NCBI RefSeq assembly: GCF_019059575.1
Contig: NW_024883437.1
Location: 1 to 64,000, forward strand
Direction: 5' to 3'
Source of the DNA: Amphibalanus amphitrite
Lineage: Eukaryota; Arthropoda; Thecostraca; Balanomorpha; Balanidae
DNA: 64,000 nt
The position numbers were made by a program, and so were the translations under genes. Below the pieces are notes generated by a model. That model did not search any database and was not told the DNA's origin. It saw only the letters and a program-made list of their open reading frames with translations. Shown here piece by piece: positions 14,150-25,487 of this stretch (position 1 is the first letter of the stretch; every line of letters begins with the position of its first letter).

Positions 14150-15319
14150 CCCGCGCCGTGCTAGGGGGCGTTATCGCGCTCCCCCTCAGGTTTTTCGCAA
14201 ATATCTGAAAAACGGCTGCGCGCAGCGCCGCCATTTTCAGCATACCTTATCATGCATCTTTTTTGCACATGTTATAAAAATGTCTGACGCGGGTGATGGA
14301 AGGTCAGGTCACCAGGTTATGCCAAGTGACCTAGCCTAAGAAAAAGTTCAAATGCTTACCATTGCTATACCGACTGAACGATTGCTTTGAACCTTTCAGC
14401 GATTGATGAAAGCAACACTATTCATGAAATGTATATCTCGGAATTTCGATATCTGTGACCTAAGGTCAGGTCAGTTGTGCGACGTCTCCATTAGGTAGGT
14501 AGATATAATTAAGTCTTTGGGAGAAAACTGAAAGGCATCTCTTTTGGACGAGCGCCATTCTAGACAATATCAAGTATTGGGATACATATAAAATTAACAC
14601 ACTGAATAAGAACATTGCATCTAGTGTGACCCCTCATTATGTCCCAGAGGTCATCCCATGTCATGAAAGGTCCGCAGCAGTTTAAAAAAAAATAACTTGA
14701 TAGATTCAAGCTAGAGCGATAAAAACACCTCAGCTGTGTTCAGCTCGACGATACGCATCGACTGCTATGCAGCATGACCTTTCCCGGTCAGGTCATGACC
14801 TTGACCTGAGGTCAAATTCTCAAAATTACCCTTCATAAGGTCAACCTTTAGTTTGTTCGACGTGTCTCGACGACAGAAACGCAATGCTGGCAAACGTAAT
14901 GTCGAGACTCTCTTGAGTCAAAAGTTATTGAGGAAAACACTGTTCGTAAAAAGGCTATTTTTAGAGTCTTTTGCCCTCTGAAGGCTAAACCGTTGACCTG
15001 AGGTCAAATCTGAGCGCAGCTTGCAGAAACACCTTTAAAAGGGCTATCGAATGCGCTTTTCTGCGGCGCTATAGCTCTATTGGTTTCCGAGTTATGTGCC
15101 GCTAAAATAGATTGAACACAGACCGTAACATTGGTGACCTGACATTCGACCTGACCTAAAAAATGACCGTTTTGTTTCCGTCCTGTTTTTTGACGATCTT
15201 TCGAATGCCGCTTATCGCGTGTCACTACGCGGCCCAGGAGCCGAGTTAGACGAGAAAGTGTGCCCCCCCCCCCCTCCCCAGCAGGACACGGAAAACTCAG
15301 ACCACCAGCACGGCACGGG
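14150..15319 (-). mobile_element. TTAA-type element, copy 15
   Basis: The left end is CCCGCGCCGTGCTAGGGGG. The right end, read inward, is TTAA, CCCGTGCCGTGCTGG, then a second motif copy, so the doubled end is on the right. TTAA is at 15320-15323; the left flank is TAAAAG, which matches the right flank TTAAAAG rather than a plain TTAA. Hairpins flank the body (14163-14188). The body shares its central GGTCA section with copy 13 (45936-47112) though the terminal cores differ. Confidence 0.6.
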
Positions 15320-15374
15320 TTAAAAGTCGTAGATGGGCACCGCTACCCTAGCAAAAGATAATTGCAAAAAGGTG

Positions 15375-16627
15375 ACCTCCATTTACTGGTGCAGTCCTCC
15401 TTCTCCCGGTGATGCCCCCCTCCTTTTTCTGGAAGCGTCTCACTTATGCTGGTATGCCTCACTTCCCGGGGGCGCCCAACCTCTGCTTGGATCGCCTAAT
15501 CCATTATGGAGAGACCCACTTTGCTTAAGTCGCCTCATTTCTTCCTTCCGTAAGAACGACCAATTTGCTGTAGGCGGCCCACTTATCTGGGACGCCCATC
15601 TTCTGCTAGAAGTGCCCCTCTTCTTCCTGATGCGTCCCACTTCTACTACGAGTGCACCTTTTCTGTTAGGGCGCCCCTTTGCTGCTGAGAATTCTACTGT
15701 GAATAGGGCGACCCTCTCCTGTTTGGCGACCCCAAATTCTGCTGGAGGCGCCCCACTTCTGCCCAACTTTTGGTGGGGTGCCCCTCTCTTGCAGGGGGCA
15801 CTTCTCTTTTGCTGGAGACGCCACTCTTGTGGGGGCGCCCTTCCACTGCGGGGAACGTCTCTCTTCTGCCGGAGGCACCCCTTTTCTTCTTATTGGGCTC
15901 CTGTTTTTTTTTTTCTGGGGCGAGGCGACCCTCTGCTGCTCGGAACGGGTATGGTATGGTATGGTATTTGTGGCTTACGGGCCACCACAGCGTCCTGTAT
16001 TTGGGCCCGGTTCTGTCGTCCGTCTTCGTTGTTGGTCCGTCCGTTGTCTTGCAGTGTTCGTCGTCTTCTTTGGCTCGTAAGGGTGGGGTTAGGGGTGGGT
16101 CAGGGTTCCTAGCTATCTCCTCCCGGGTAGCCGGATTGCCCCTTCTATTTTTTTTGCTTTTTTGTCTCTTTTTTTTGCCATTTTGCCATTCTGGGGTCTT
16201 TTATTTTGATTGTCATTGTTTTGAATGTTATTTTTTTGGGGTTGTGCCCCCTCGGAACGGGGCACACCTCTCCTTTTACTGGGGCACCCCCCCCCCCTCT
16301 GCTGGGGTTGCCCTTCCGCTGTCGTCAGGGGCGCCCCTCTTGGTAGAATATACTCCTTTTCTTTTTGTAATGGGGCGCCCCTCTTCTACCGGGGGCGCCC
16401 ATCTGCTGCTGGGGCGTCTGTCTTCTGCCGGATATTGCCAATGGGGCGCCCATATCCTGTTTGGCGGGCCCAACCTCTGCTGGAGGCTGCCTATTTCTGA
16501 TTAACTTTTGCTGTGGCGCATCTCTTCTGCTGGGGCGCCCCTCTTCTGCTTGGGGCGCCCGTCTCCTACTGGAGACCCCTCTCTTCTGCTGGGGCGCCCC
16601 TCTTCTGCCAGTGGCACCCATTTTCTT
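15375..16627. repeat. Degenerate GGCGCC-rich satellite
   Basis: Units of about 25-35 bp of the type CTTCTGCTGGGGCGCCC repeat with many changes. Each unit carries a GGGCGCCC palindrome. Long open frames (for example 15333-16112 and 15770-16504) consist of repeated Leu-Leu-Gly-Arg/Pro strings in all frames and are not genes. Non-repetitive tracts, including a TGGTATGGTA run near 15947, break the array at 15940-16250. Confidence 0.75.
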
Positions 16628-17308
16628 ACGGAGCGAGCGAAGCGAGCGGAGTCTCATACTGAATTAAGGGAAAATCCTGAGTATGAGCGGCCGGCCGGCC
16701 GGCCGGCCGGCCGGCCGGCCGTGGGGACGCTCTTCAAAAGCTAATATCTTAGGAACGGGACATCCGATTGACAAGCGGTCTTCTTTACTGAATGTCACTT
16801 GGACGTAAAAGTTCTGTGGTGTGATGGCCACCATGCGTTCTTCCCAACCACCGCACGTGGCGCGTGGTAAAGTTGGACATTTTTTAAGAACCCCCAAAAT
16901 TGCAACCTCAATAACGGCACAACGGTTGGGCCGATTGAATTGAAACTCGGTACACAGTTAGATCTCCATCAGATAATTCATCTGCATGTGTTAAGGTTGG
17001 GGTGCTACAGCACGTGCGCACGTGCAGGGGGCGCTCCCAGATCTCGAGAACGGCTGGGCCGATTGCGCTCAAATTTGGTACACGGTTGGGGACCAGTTAG
17101 TAGGGTGCCGTGCAAAAGTCAGTTTGGACCCCGCTTGCACGTGCGCACGTGCAGTGTGCCGCTTCCAGATCTCGAGAACGGCTGGGCCGATTGCGCTGAA
17201 ATTTGGCACATCGCTAAAGACCGGTTAGTAGGGTGCAGTGCACAAGTTAGTTGGAGGTGCCCCCTCGCAATTTCGCACGTGCAAGGCCCATCCTCTCGCT
17301 CGCTCCGT
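16628..17308. mobile_element. Possible inverted-end insertion in the GGCGCC satellite
   Basis: ACGGAGCGAGCGA at 16628-16640 and its reverse complement at 17296-17308 bound a block unlike the satellite on each side. It contains a GGCC run, then about three copies of a 127-bp unit with the phrase ATCTCGAGAACGGCTGGGCC. No clear target duplication was found, so element status is tentative. Confidence 0.4.
16689..16720. repeat. (GGCC)n tetranucleotide repeat
   Basis: Eight uninterrupted GGCC units, a self-complementary alternating purine/pyrimidine-pair tract likely to extrude hairpins. Confidence 0.9.
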
Positions 17309-17329
17309 TGGTCGCCCAAAAGGCGTTTT

Positions 17330-17735
17330 ACTGGTTATTATGGGGCTCCTTTTTTGCTGGGGCGCCCAGCTGCTGTCAGGGCGCCCCTCTTCTCGGAATG
17401 GGGGCGCCTCTCTCCTTTTGCTGGGGCGTCGCTCCTCTTCAGGGGGACACGTCTCCTGCTAAGGGTGCCCTTCCGCTGCCAGGGGCGCCCCTCTTGAACA
17501 GAAGGTATTTTATATTCTTGTAACGAGACGCCCTCTTCTGCTGGGGGCGCCCATCTGCTGCTGGGGCGACTCTCATCTGCTGGGAATAGGCAATTGGGCG
17601 TCACTCTCCTGCTTGGTGAGCCCAACTTCTGCTGGAGGCGCCCTATTTCTGCTGAACCTTTGCTGTGTCGCCGCTCTTCTGCTCGGGGCGCCCTCTCTGC
17701 CGCGGGATATGGGCGCCTTTTTCGGATGGCGGGGG
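17330..17735. repeat. GGCGCC-rich satellite, second block
   Basis: The same CTTCTGCTGGGGCGCC units as at 15375-16627 resume after the inserted block. This supports the view that 16628-17308 interrupted a once continuous array. Confidence 0.7.
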
Positions 17736-18145
17736 GGGGGGGGGGCGGCCGCCCCCGTCGCCCCCCCCCCTGGATCCGCGCCTGGGAGCGCGATGTAAAG
17801 ACGGAACCGTCCCGCCCCGGCACAGTCTACAATTCAGGCGGCGCGTAACGGCTAGCGCCGGCCGCCGCACCGCCGCGCCGCCGCGGCGGCAGGATGTTTG
17901 ACTTTAGACCGCTATTACTAGAAAAGTTGTGAACCGATTTTCTTATTTCTTGCACGAGAAGATCCGCAATTCAATTCTGGGCAGGTAGCCGAAATTTCAC
18001 ATTAATATTATGTTTGCGACGCGAGTTATTGGCGAAAAACAGGAGGGGTGGGCGAAATCCGCCCCCCCCCCTTCCACTGCGCGTGGAAGGGCAATGAGTA
18101 TAGGAGTAAATCTTGGTCGGTGAACAGTGGGCGTTGGACTGTTAA

Positions 18146-19667
18146 AGGGACCCTCCCACCTTAACATTAGATTTGAGTTGAGATAGCCAAAATGGGGTCC
18201 CTGGCTCACAATTACCGGTTTCGGCACTCACAACATCGAGAAATGCCTTAACCCTAGCCGGCCGAGGGGGGGGCGGGTGCCGCCCCCCCATAGGGTTTTT
18301 TCGCGATAGCTCCGAACACGCTGGCGATAGAGAGCTGAAACTTGGCATACCTGACCTTTGATCCAAGCCGCATCTTTTGACCCCAACCGCATTTTTGGGT
18401 CAGGTCAGGTCACTGACCTATGACGTCATAAGTGAACCTCTGCACGGTCGTCAGATGTCGCAACTTCGCAACGCCCTCACTGCCAGAGGAGATGTCACAG
18501 GGAAATGAAACTTGCAGGATCTAGTATCCATTATGAGTCTCACAACTTGTATATCTCGGATTTTTCCTAAAGGTCATATGACGTCAGGTCATTTTCGTGA
18601 CCTCACCATTATAAGTCAATGGGGAAAAATTCAAACTGCTATTCTGGCGCCGGGAACGATCTCCCACTATCTCAAGCACACAGAATCGTGATTTGATGCA
18701 CTCCTTGCAAGGTTAGATGAGTCACTTTTGCAATGTTGACCTTCCGTGACGTCATTTATGACGTCATCAAGGTCATATTAGTTTTTCGTCAATAACTCCC
18801 GATCAAATTGAGCTAGCGAGTCGGGAAAGCCACCAATGGACTCAGGAAGACCTGCCGAATCGAATGATATGCGACATGACCTCTTTCGACCAACTTCGTG
18901 ACCTGGGGGTGCTGACCTGACCTTGACCTGAGGTCAACACCCTAAGTTGACCTGACCCGAACAAAAAGTATATCATTCGACGCGCCTGAGCAAGGCGAAC
19001 ACGATGCTGCCAAAATCGCGGCTCTGCGGCCGTTTTTTGCGAAGTTATTCACCAAAAACTGAACCGTACCCTGGGGCACTTGACCTGACCTCAGAGGTCA
19101 CCGGTTGACCTAGGACCTTAAAATCGGGTACCAATCTCTGCGTCTCGTAACGGCGCACACGCTCGTTTTTTTTTCCGCGACGCGCTAGCTCCACCAGGGG
19201 CGAAACGGCGAGGGGGGGTCGTACCCGCCCCCCCCCCCTCGGCCGGCGCGTATGTAGAAAACCAATAGGTCCGGCGAGGGTTAAATCGGAAATATTGAAT
19301 TTCAAAATTGCAGCATTTTGATTCAGAGGGGCTAATGCATAGGAATACCCCTCTGAATGTGTGACGTCAGCGCAGATATCTAACGATTTTTAAATGTTTG
19401 ACTAAAACGTTTTGTAGCACGCGGTGGTATATGCTGCTTTGCGCGCAACAAGTGCCGCACTTTCAGCTGCCAAACTATTGCTTCCAAATAAAGTCGCTAG
19501 GAACAGGGGAGATCCCAAAAAGGAAACAAAAGTAAAAGTCTAATATCTTGAAAACCGGTGAATATTTTTCGGTGAAATTTGGTAGATATTCGTTTTCGCT
19601 CTTTCTGAACCGAGCGACATCAGTTTTATGCCAATTCATAAACTTTTTTGAAGGTGGGAGGGTCCCT
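18146..19667. mobile_element. TTAA-flanked MITE with AGGGACCC ends
   Basis: TTAA at 18142-18145 and 19668-19671 flank a perfect inverted end, AGGGACCCTCCCACCTT at the left and its reverse complement at the right. These ends differ from the CCC...GGGG family. It was interrupted by TTAA-type copy 3 at a TTAA at 18248. Without the insert it is about 0.49 kb and noncoding. Confidence 0.8.
18252..19280 (-). mobile_element. TTAA-type element, copy 3
   Basis: TTAA flanks at 18248-18251 and 19281-19284. The left end is CCCTAGCCGGCCGAGGGG; the right end read inward is CCCTCGCCGG, a spacer, then GGCCGAGGGG, so the doubled end is at the right. Hairpins with G and C runs lie at 18265-18288 and 19211-19238. 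The body shares the phrase GATAGCTCCGAAC and downstream sequence with the older copy at 25488-26430. Noncoding. Confidence 0.8.
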
Positions 19668-19671
19668 TTAA

Positions 19672-19815
19672 CGGTGGTGGTGGACGGTGGACAGCGAACA
19701 GTGGACGGTGGACGGTGGACGGCGAACAGTGGACAGTGGACGGTGGACGGTGGACGGCGAACAGTGGACGGTGGACGGTGGACGGCGAACAGTGGACGGT
19801 GGACGGTGGACGGGC
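19672..19815. repeat. Minisatellite of GGACGGT and GCGAACAGT units
   Basis: The unit is two or three GGACGGT heptamers followed by GGACGGCGAACAGT, about 28 bp, repeated about five times. It begins directly at the right TTAA of the adjacent MITE. Open frames of Trp-Thr-Val-Asp repeats are artefacts. Confidence 0.9.
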
Positions 19816-20368
19816 CACTCTGACTCTGTGGGCAGTGGCCGGTGGGATGAGGCGGTGGTTGAAGCTGGACAGAGGGCGGAGGGTGCCGGCGGCACGTCTT
19901 ACGCTGTTGGATGATTAATGGGCTGCATTGTGATGGCCGCAGTGATATCAGAAGCCGACACGGCGCACAGTCAGCTCAGCCCAGCGCGGATCAGCTCAGC
20001 GCGACAGACCCGGATCAGCTCAGCGCGGCCCGCTGAGGCCCGCTCAGATCAGCGCGGCCCCCACCAGGGCGCCGGAGGGGCGGGGCGGGGCGGTGTGACC
20101 GATCCACTCAAACCGATGGCTGCCCAACACGTCAAAAGCGCACCCACTGAGGGACGCTGGCTGCAACATTTTCTTGCTTCGTTAATGTAGCTGAAAGCCA
20201 TGCTATGTCCCCAATGACTCTCAAGCGTCCTAGGGACAAATAAACTGTATTTTCTATTAGTTTCAAAAGCGTAAACACTTCCTAAATAGTTGTTTTGCAT
20301 GCATGTCAAAAGCCCCTGTGGCCCCAATCTCAAGGCGACAGAACCCTGAGCAGGGCGCAGCCTGCCAG
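19816..20368. other. Intergenic DNA with short GCTCAGCGCG repeats
   Basis: At 19970-20060 the phrase GATCAGCTCAGCGCG recurs three to four times. The remainder is unique. No gene recognised. Confidence 0.5.
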
Positions 20369-20377
20369 TCTCTCTCT

Positions 20378-20454
<77 letters not shown>

Positions 20455-20490
20455 TCTCTCTCCTCCTCTCTCTCTCCTCCTCCCTCTCTC
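20369..20490. repeat. (TC)n microsatellite
   Basis: About 85 bp of pure TC repeat with imperfect CCTC ends. Flanking DNA is GC-rich, as at the other GA/TC tracts. Confidence 0.93.
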
Positions 20491-21685
20491 GGCGGCGCCC
20501 TGTGTCGGACCGATCTGGGCGCTGCTGCTCTGCGCCGGCCAGTCGCTCGTGCAGCGTGCACGTGCAAATAGCGCTAGGTCACGGCACAGGCCATCAGTCC
20601 GCTAGCGCCTGAGAGATGGAGTGTATTTAGTCGGACGGCCCGACAATGCCTGCCGGCTCTGTCGAAATGCCTCTCCGGAGGTGTCGGAACTGACCGGGGG
20701 GGGGGGGGCGATGGGATCGATGGGGTGGGGAGAAGGCGAGAGGGAAGGGTGGGAGTGAGAGTAGGTGGGACTAGGGCTCAGCTATGAGTAAATACGCTCG
20801 TGCAAATGAAAATATACGCCCAAGAGAAGAATGCCGAGGGCTCCAAAGTGAGAACTCTGGTCATGACATGTGATCAAATTTAGCCATGAAGTCGTCACTG
20901 TGTGACTGGGTGAGGAGACACAGTGGTATGCAAGCACGCATAATTTGATGAATCGGCCTCGGGTAAAAAAAAATCGACGGTAGACATTGTGTGAAACGCT
21001 TAGATGTCCTGTATACCAGGCATTTATTTATTATGAAATCAGCAAAAGATAAGGCGAGTGGCGAGCGTGATAGATTCATCCTGCAGCTGTTTTCCCCGTG
21101 TAACATCTTACAATCTACATTATGTATATACAGATCGAAATATGGTGTGCTTACCAGGCCACATTCACGACCACCCCGTTACATATGAGCGCCAACACGG
21201 CCCGGCCCCTAGATAACCCTGCTGGCGGCTGTAAATTCCCCTGACATGGGCGCCGATGCTAATCGCCTCGCAGTCCATTCGCCGCATGTCGCTGGCGCGC
21301 TGACCTGAATGGGAGCGCGGTGGCAACACGGGCCCACGCGGCGCGCCGGTCTCAGCCGCTGGCCGGCCCGCTCCGTTCTCCAGTGCAGCCCCCGTGTGAC
21401 AAATGGAGCGATGGACGGCAGGGGGCGGCGGCATGAGCGGTCGGTCGAACACGGGCGGTGGCCGCAGCTTTGTGACACGTTCCTGCGGCATGTCCGACGT
21501 ACCCGGCGGGAAGGTGGTGGAGCGGCGGAGCGGTGAGATATCGGACGGTATGCCGGGCTGAGTGTTCACTCATGATCAGAGAGCGGTCCTGATGTGGCGA
21601 CCTGTGGGGTGGAGAGGACCGGCTGGAAGGGTTTGGTAAATAAATCGGCTGTAGGTCAGCAAGAGAATTTGCCACCCCCGGCTAG
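20491..21685. other. Intergenic DNA, no gene recognised
   Basis: It contains a G13 run near 20696 and a CpG-rich block at 21220-21560. Open frames on both strands overlap each other there without family matches. Confidence 0.45.
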
Positions 21686-21689
21686 TTAA

Positions 21690-22285
21690 CCCACGAGCCG
21701 CTGGGGGGGGGGGCATAAAGTTGCCCCCCCCTTTACGTTTTGTGGAATATCTCCGAAACCTGATGAGCTACGAGCGTGAAACTTGGCATAGCTTCAAATG
21801 AATACCTAGGCAATGTTTGAAGAAAGTTTGGTGGTTGTAGCATCTAAGATGACGTCACAGTGACGTCATAAAGTTTTGTCGTTTTCCGATATGGACCGTT
21901 TCTGATGACGCTGAGCATGAAACTCAACTGTAAATGAACTAGACAGGACCTGCTGTCATCCTAAAAGAGCTAAGTACACTTCCATCTAGTTCCTAACCAA
22001 TAATCGGCCCTTTATATTCGGTCCCATATACCTGATGTATCGTGAGGAAACTGAGAGTCGCAAATCTACAATTTGACTTATGACGTCACTGTGACGTCAT
22101 TTCAAATGGGATCGACACCAAATTTGGACACAACCTCGGCTAGGTATTCAGGAAGATGTGTGCAAAGTTTCGCTTCTCTATCTCTTCGCGTTGCGACGAT
22201 ATCGCCGCGGAAGTAAAGGGGGGGGCAACTATATGCCCCCCCCCCAGCGGCCGGCGGGTGGCGCGGAGGCCCAGCGGCCGCCGGG
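21690..22285 (-). mobile_element. TTAA-type element, copy 5 (short)
   Basis: TTAA at 21686-21689 and 22286-22289. The left end is CCCACGAGCCGCTGGGG; the right end read inward is CCCGGCGGCCGCTGGG followed by a second copy of the motif. The two hairpin loops, CATAAAGTTG (left) and CAACTATATG (right), are near reverse complements. At 596 bp it is the shortest copy. It carries paired TGACGTCA sites near both ends (about 21851-21868 and 22081-22098). Confidence 0.8.
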
Positions 22286-22289
22286 TTAA

Positions 22290-24419
22290 CCACGAAAAAA
22301 TAGCCAATTCTAACTACGCATAGTTTTATATATTAGGTATGTTGGTTCCTTTTTCTTCTTTCAATAAATGAATGCTAAATTTATTATGATAGTATACCTA
22401 CCTGCCATGAAATCCATTGAAAGTCCCCATCCCTCGGCCCCGTACGCATTCTGACAGCCCTGGGACCTCCTAACGCCCGTCCTGCCTCAGATGACCACCG
22501 GTGTCCGGTCCCACCTCTGAGGCCACGCGGCCGCCTTTGATTGGCTGACGGCCCGTGTCGCGGCCGCTAATCACCGGTTCGCGGCCGCGCCTGATTGGTC
22601 GAGAACAAAGCCGGCTCGTTGGCCGCTGCCGGAAACGGGCGGCGAGGAGCGGCGTACCGCGGCGGAGCCGGGGCGGCGGCACAGGTGGGGGGGAGGGGGA
22701 CGGGGCGTGGGATGAGTGGGGAGGTATAAGATAAAAGGTAGATGCGTTAAAAGTTGTACCTATAAGAGCACTAAGTAACAAAAGCAATAAAATATATGAG
22801 TATGCCAGACCAACTTTACAGCCTAAGAGAAAGCCAGTACAGCAGCAAAAATTGAAGCTTCTTGACTTCCTAGCTAAACTTCGTTCAATAGATATTTAAC
22901 AGGCAGGTACTTATTCGTTATTTTCATATCATCATATGCTTAAAACAGCATTCCAAATGAAATTCCGCGATAAAGAATACATTAAGTGCAAGCTGACACT
23001 AATTTTTGTCTGGCACAAGCCGCAGAGCCGCCGGACCTAAGTAGTGGTCAGAGTCACACCAATCTCCCGAAACAAACAAAAGAGCGCCGACAGCCACCGT
23101 GCGAGGCGTGTTTCCGCGCCGTTTCTGCCGCAGTGCGCCGTGTCCGCCGCGCCGGTCGATGGCGATCCAGTTACAAACAATTAAACCCAATTACAATTAG
23201 CGGCGCATTGGCACCGCGGCGGGGCGCCGGGGGCGTCCGCAGACGGGGGGGGGGGGGGGGGGGGCAGCGGGGACTCGGGAGGGGCTCTGGTCGGTGGAAG
23301 GGGTGATCAATCAGAGGACTAACTAGCTGCCGACAGTTGACTAACTAGCCGCCGACAGGGGACTAACTAGCCGCCGACAGCGGACAGTCACAGGACGAGC
23401 GGCGAGGAACAGGACAGGATGGCCCCAGCGGGGCTGCCTGGCCCCATAGAAGGTCCCTTGGGGGATAGGCCTTCCACTGGGATATTGCCAACACGTGTGT
23501 GCTTGTTTGAGGATGGCCGTGACCCCGACTATAATAAGGGAGGCACGTCAAATATGTTATCATTGTTCAAATCTCTACATATCTCGAGACATTCAGTTCT
23601 GTGCAGCTCAAGTGTAGCTGTGTGCAGATCTCACATTTACTCAGTAGGATACTGTAGTCCGTAATACACAATTTCTCATAGTTCACGGTGCCATCGGAGC
23701 ATACGACCTTCTAAATTCACTGGAGTAGATACCAAACGACTGTCGGTGTGCACAATGTCACTATAAATCCGTGGATACGGTGACGTGAAATCCGACCGCA
23801 GAAAGGAGCTGCACATAACTTGAGGCCCACACATTTGCGAGGGTCTGGTTATAAACACCATCTCAACATTGTAAATGAGGCATGAGAAAGAGAGAGGAAT
23901 ACAACGCGAATTGATATTGATGAGATGGCTGCATGCAGAGAGAAGAGCTTGAAATGCTTTATATGTAATTGCTAAAAATAATGCTAAAAATAAGCAAGCT
24001 CTAAGACAAGTCACCGCGCTAAAACGTTTCATAAGCTGCCCTTCAATACGCTGTAAGCCGACCGAGCCACACTAATCCGGCATTAACATAGAGGAGGCGA
24101 ATTCGGGTAAAACGTCATGAATCGCAGCGAAGTCACACGTTCCTGGCGGCTCAGTCCAAAGAGGGCTGCCTTTTGTCACGGTTTGCGGCCGGCGCAGGCG
24201 GGGCCGTGTGGCGGCGATGCTATCTCAAAGGTGTCTGCTGATGAGTGGAGGCCGCCGCGTCGGCCGGGTAGCCCCCGCCGCGCCACTGATGGGTCGCCGA
24301 CACCGACGGACGGGGCGGGGGAAGGAGGGGGAGGGGAGGCGGAGCTGGTGGAAACAAGATGGGGTGTGGTCGCACGCACGGATATGGATAGGAGTGCGTT
24401 TGAGTGAAGGGCGACTGTG
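22290..24419. other. Intergenic DNA with a promoter-like GC-rich block
   Basis: The block 22490-22680 holds two inverted CCAAT boxes (ATTGG at 22540 and about 22593) and several NotI-type GCGGCCGC strings, as in TATA-less promoters. A G20 run lies at 23245-23264. No exon on either strand could be attached to it. Confidence 0.45.
23317..23382. repeat. 22-bp tandem repeat, three copies
   Basis: GACTAACTAGCYGCCGACAG plus two variable bases repeats at 23317, 23339 and 23361. Confidence 0.9.
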
Positions 24420-25487
24420 TATATGTTACAGGGAGTATGCGATTTCAGTTAGTTTGCAACGACCCTAGGGTGGTTGTAACCTCCCTGAACGATCAGTTTG
24501 TTTGCAACGACCCTAGGGACGTTACAAAATAACTGCTCGTTCCGGGACGTTGTAACGAAACTAGGGTCGTTGCAACCTCCCTAGTTAGTATGCAACGAAC
24601 CTAGGGTTGTTACAAAATAACTAGGGAGTTTAAGTATTCATCGAGTCTCGTTTCACAGGAGGGCCGTCAACAATCTTGTCCAATGAAAATCGTGTTCAAT
24701 CTAGTTCAGTTTAAAAGAAAAGGAGAACAAAATTTGAACATTCAGCTCAGGAGCATATGTCGTGCCCGGGACAAAGCACGTAACTGTGATAATGTTGGCT
24801 GCATTATATCGCCAGCATATGCTTACATGTAGAAAATATAGTTACTGGGGTAGGTGTGATGGATATCCGTCGCTATCCGTGTGCGGGTTATCCCTCACAC
24901 TTTTAGGGGTGCGGGCCGGATAAAATCCCTCGTTTTTCGCGATTATCTCGCGCTAAAAGTGGCCGATCGTGACGAAACTTTGAGTGTCCTCGGACTTATC
25001 TACGTTACTGGTTACACATTCGCTATACAGTTAATGATCCTGAAACCAATGACCTTTGATCTTTGATCTGATTTCTGAGACCATGGCAGACCGAAATGAT
25101 TTGTCGTTTATGTTAGCGCACATAAAATTGCGTTTCCAGACTTCTATTGGGATTACATACATATAAACGTGCCAGCATGTGAACTGATGGTTGTCCCATG
25201 TGCATCGTGATGGGTTTCAAGTTGACTTGCCAGTTGTCTGCCAGGTCAAGGTCATTGACGTTTGGTGACTTCGGGTGACTGTTTCAAATTTTACGATTTT
25301 AAGGGATTTTTTAGCTTATTTCGAATCCAGCATTCGTTGAGACAGTTGAGAAGTACTTATAGTTGTGGTGCCAATGCAACTTGCTACGAAGCTGTCGCTG
25401 GTGGTTTAGGTACACCTGCTATAAACAGGTGGTGCGGGTGGGACCCCTAATACTTGACCCAAACTTACCTAACCCAGCCTAGCTTAA

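Larger units (their letters stand above)
14030..17784. mobile_element. hAT-type element, 3.8 kb, holding other repeats
   Basis: CAGGGGCGGATCCAGG at the left and CCTGGATCCGCGCCTG at the right form inverted ends with one mismatch. The 8-bp duplication GGAGCGCG flanks them (14022-14029 and 17785-17792). No transposase frame remains. The inside is a TTAA-type element (14150-15319), a GGCGCC-rich satellite and a 0.7-kb inverted-end insertion. The host is itself inside TTAA-type copy 2, giving at least three nesting levels. Confidence 0.85.
13462..18085 (+). mobile_element. TTAA-type element, copy 2, split by a hAT element
   Basis: The left end is TTAA at 13462 followed by CACGCGCAGTGGAAGGG, with the motif repeated about 34 bp further in. 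The right end at 18069-18085 (CTTCCACTGCGCGTG) matches it. G-run/palindrome/C-run hairpins lie at 13503-13532 and 18044-18070. The right TTAA is missing, replaced by GAAG. Without the hAT insert at 14030-17784 the element is about 0.86 kb, in the family range. The body carries the usual GGTCA motifs (for example 13620-13670). Confidence 0.6.

Noticed and set aside
15333-16504. Two overlapping open frames of 259 and 244 codons
   Set aside because: They translate the GGCGCC satellite in different frames, both giving low-complexity Leu/Gly/Pro/Arg strings.
24885-25480. Possible further TTAA-type copy (GGTTATCCCTCACAC start)
   Set aside because: Only a degraded left-end-like string was seen; no right end or hairpin could be matched.
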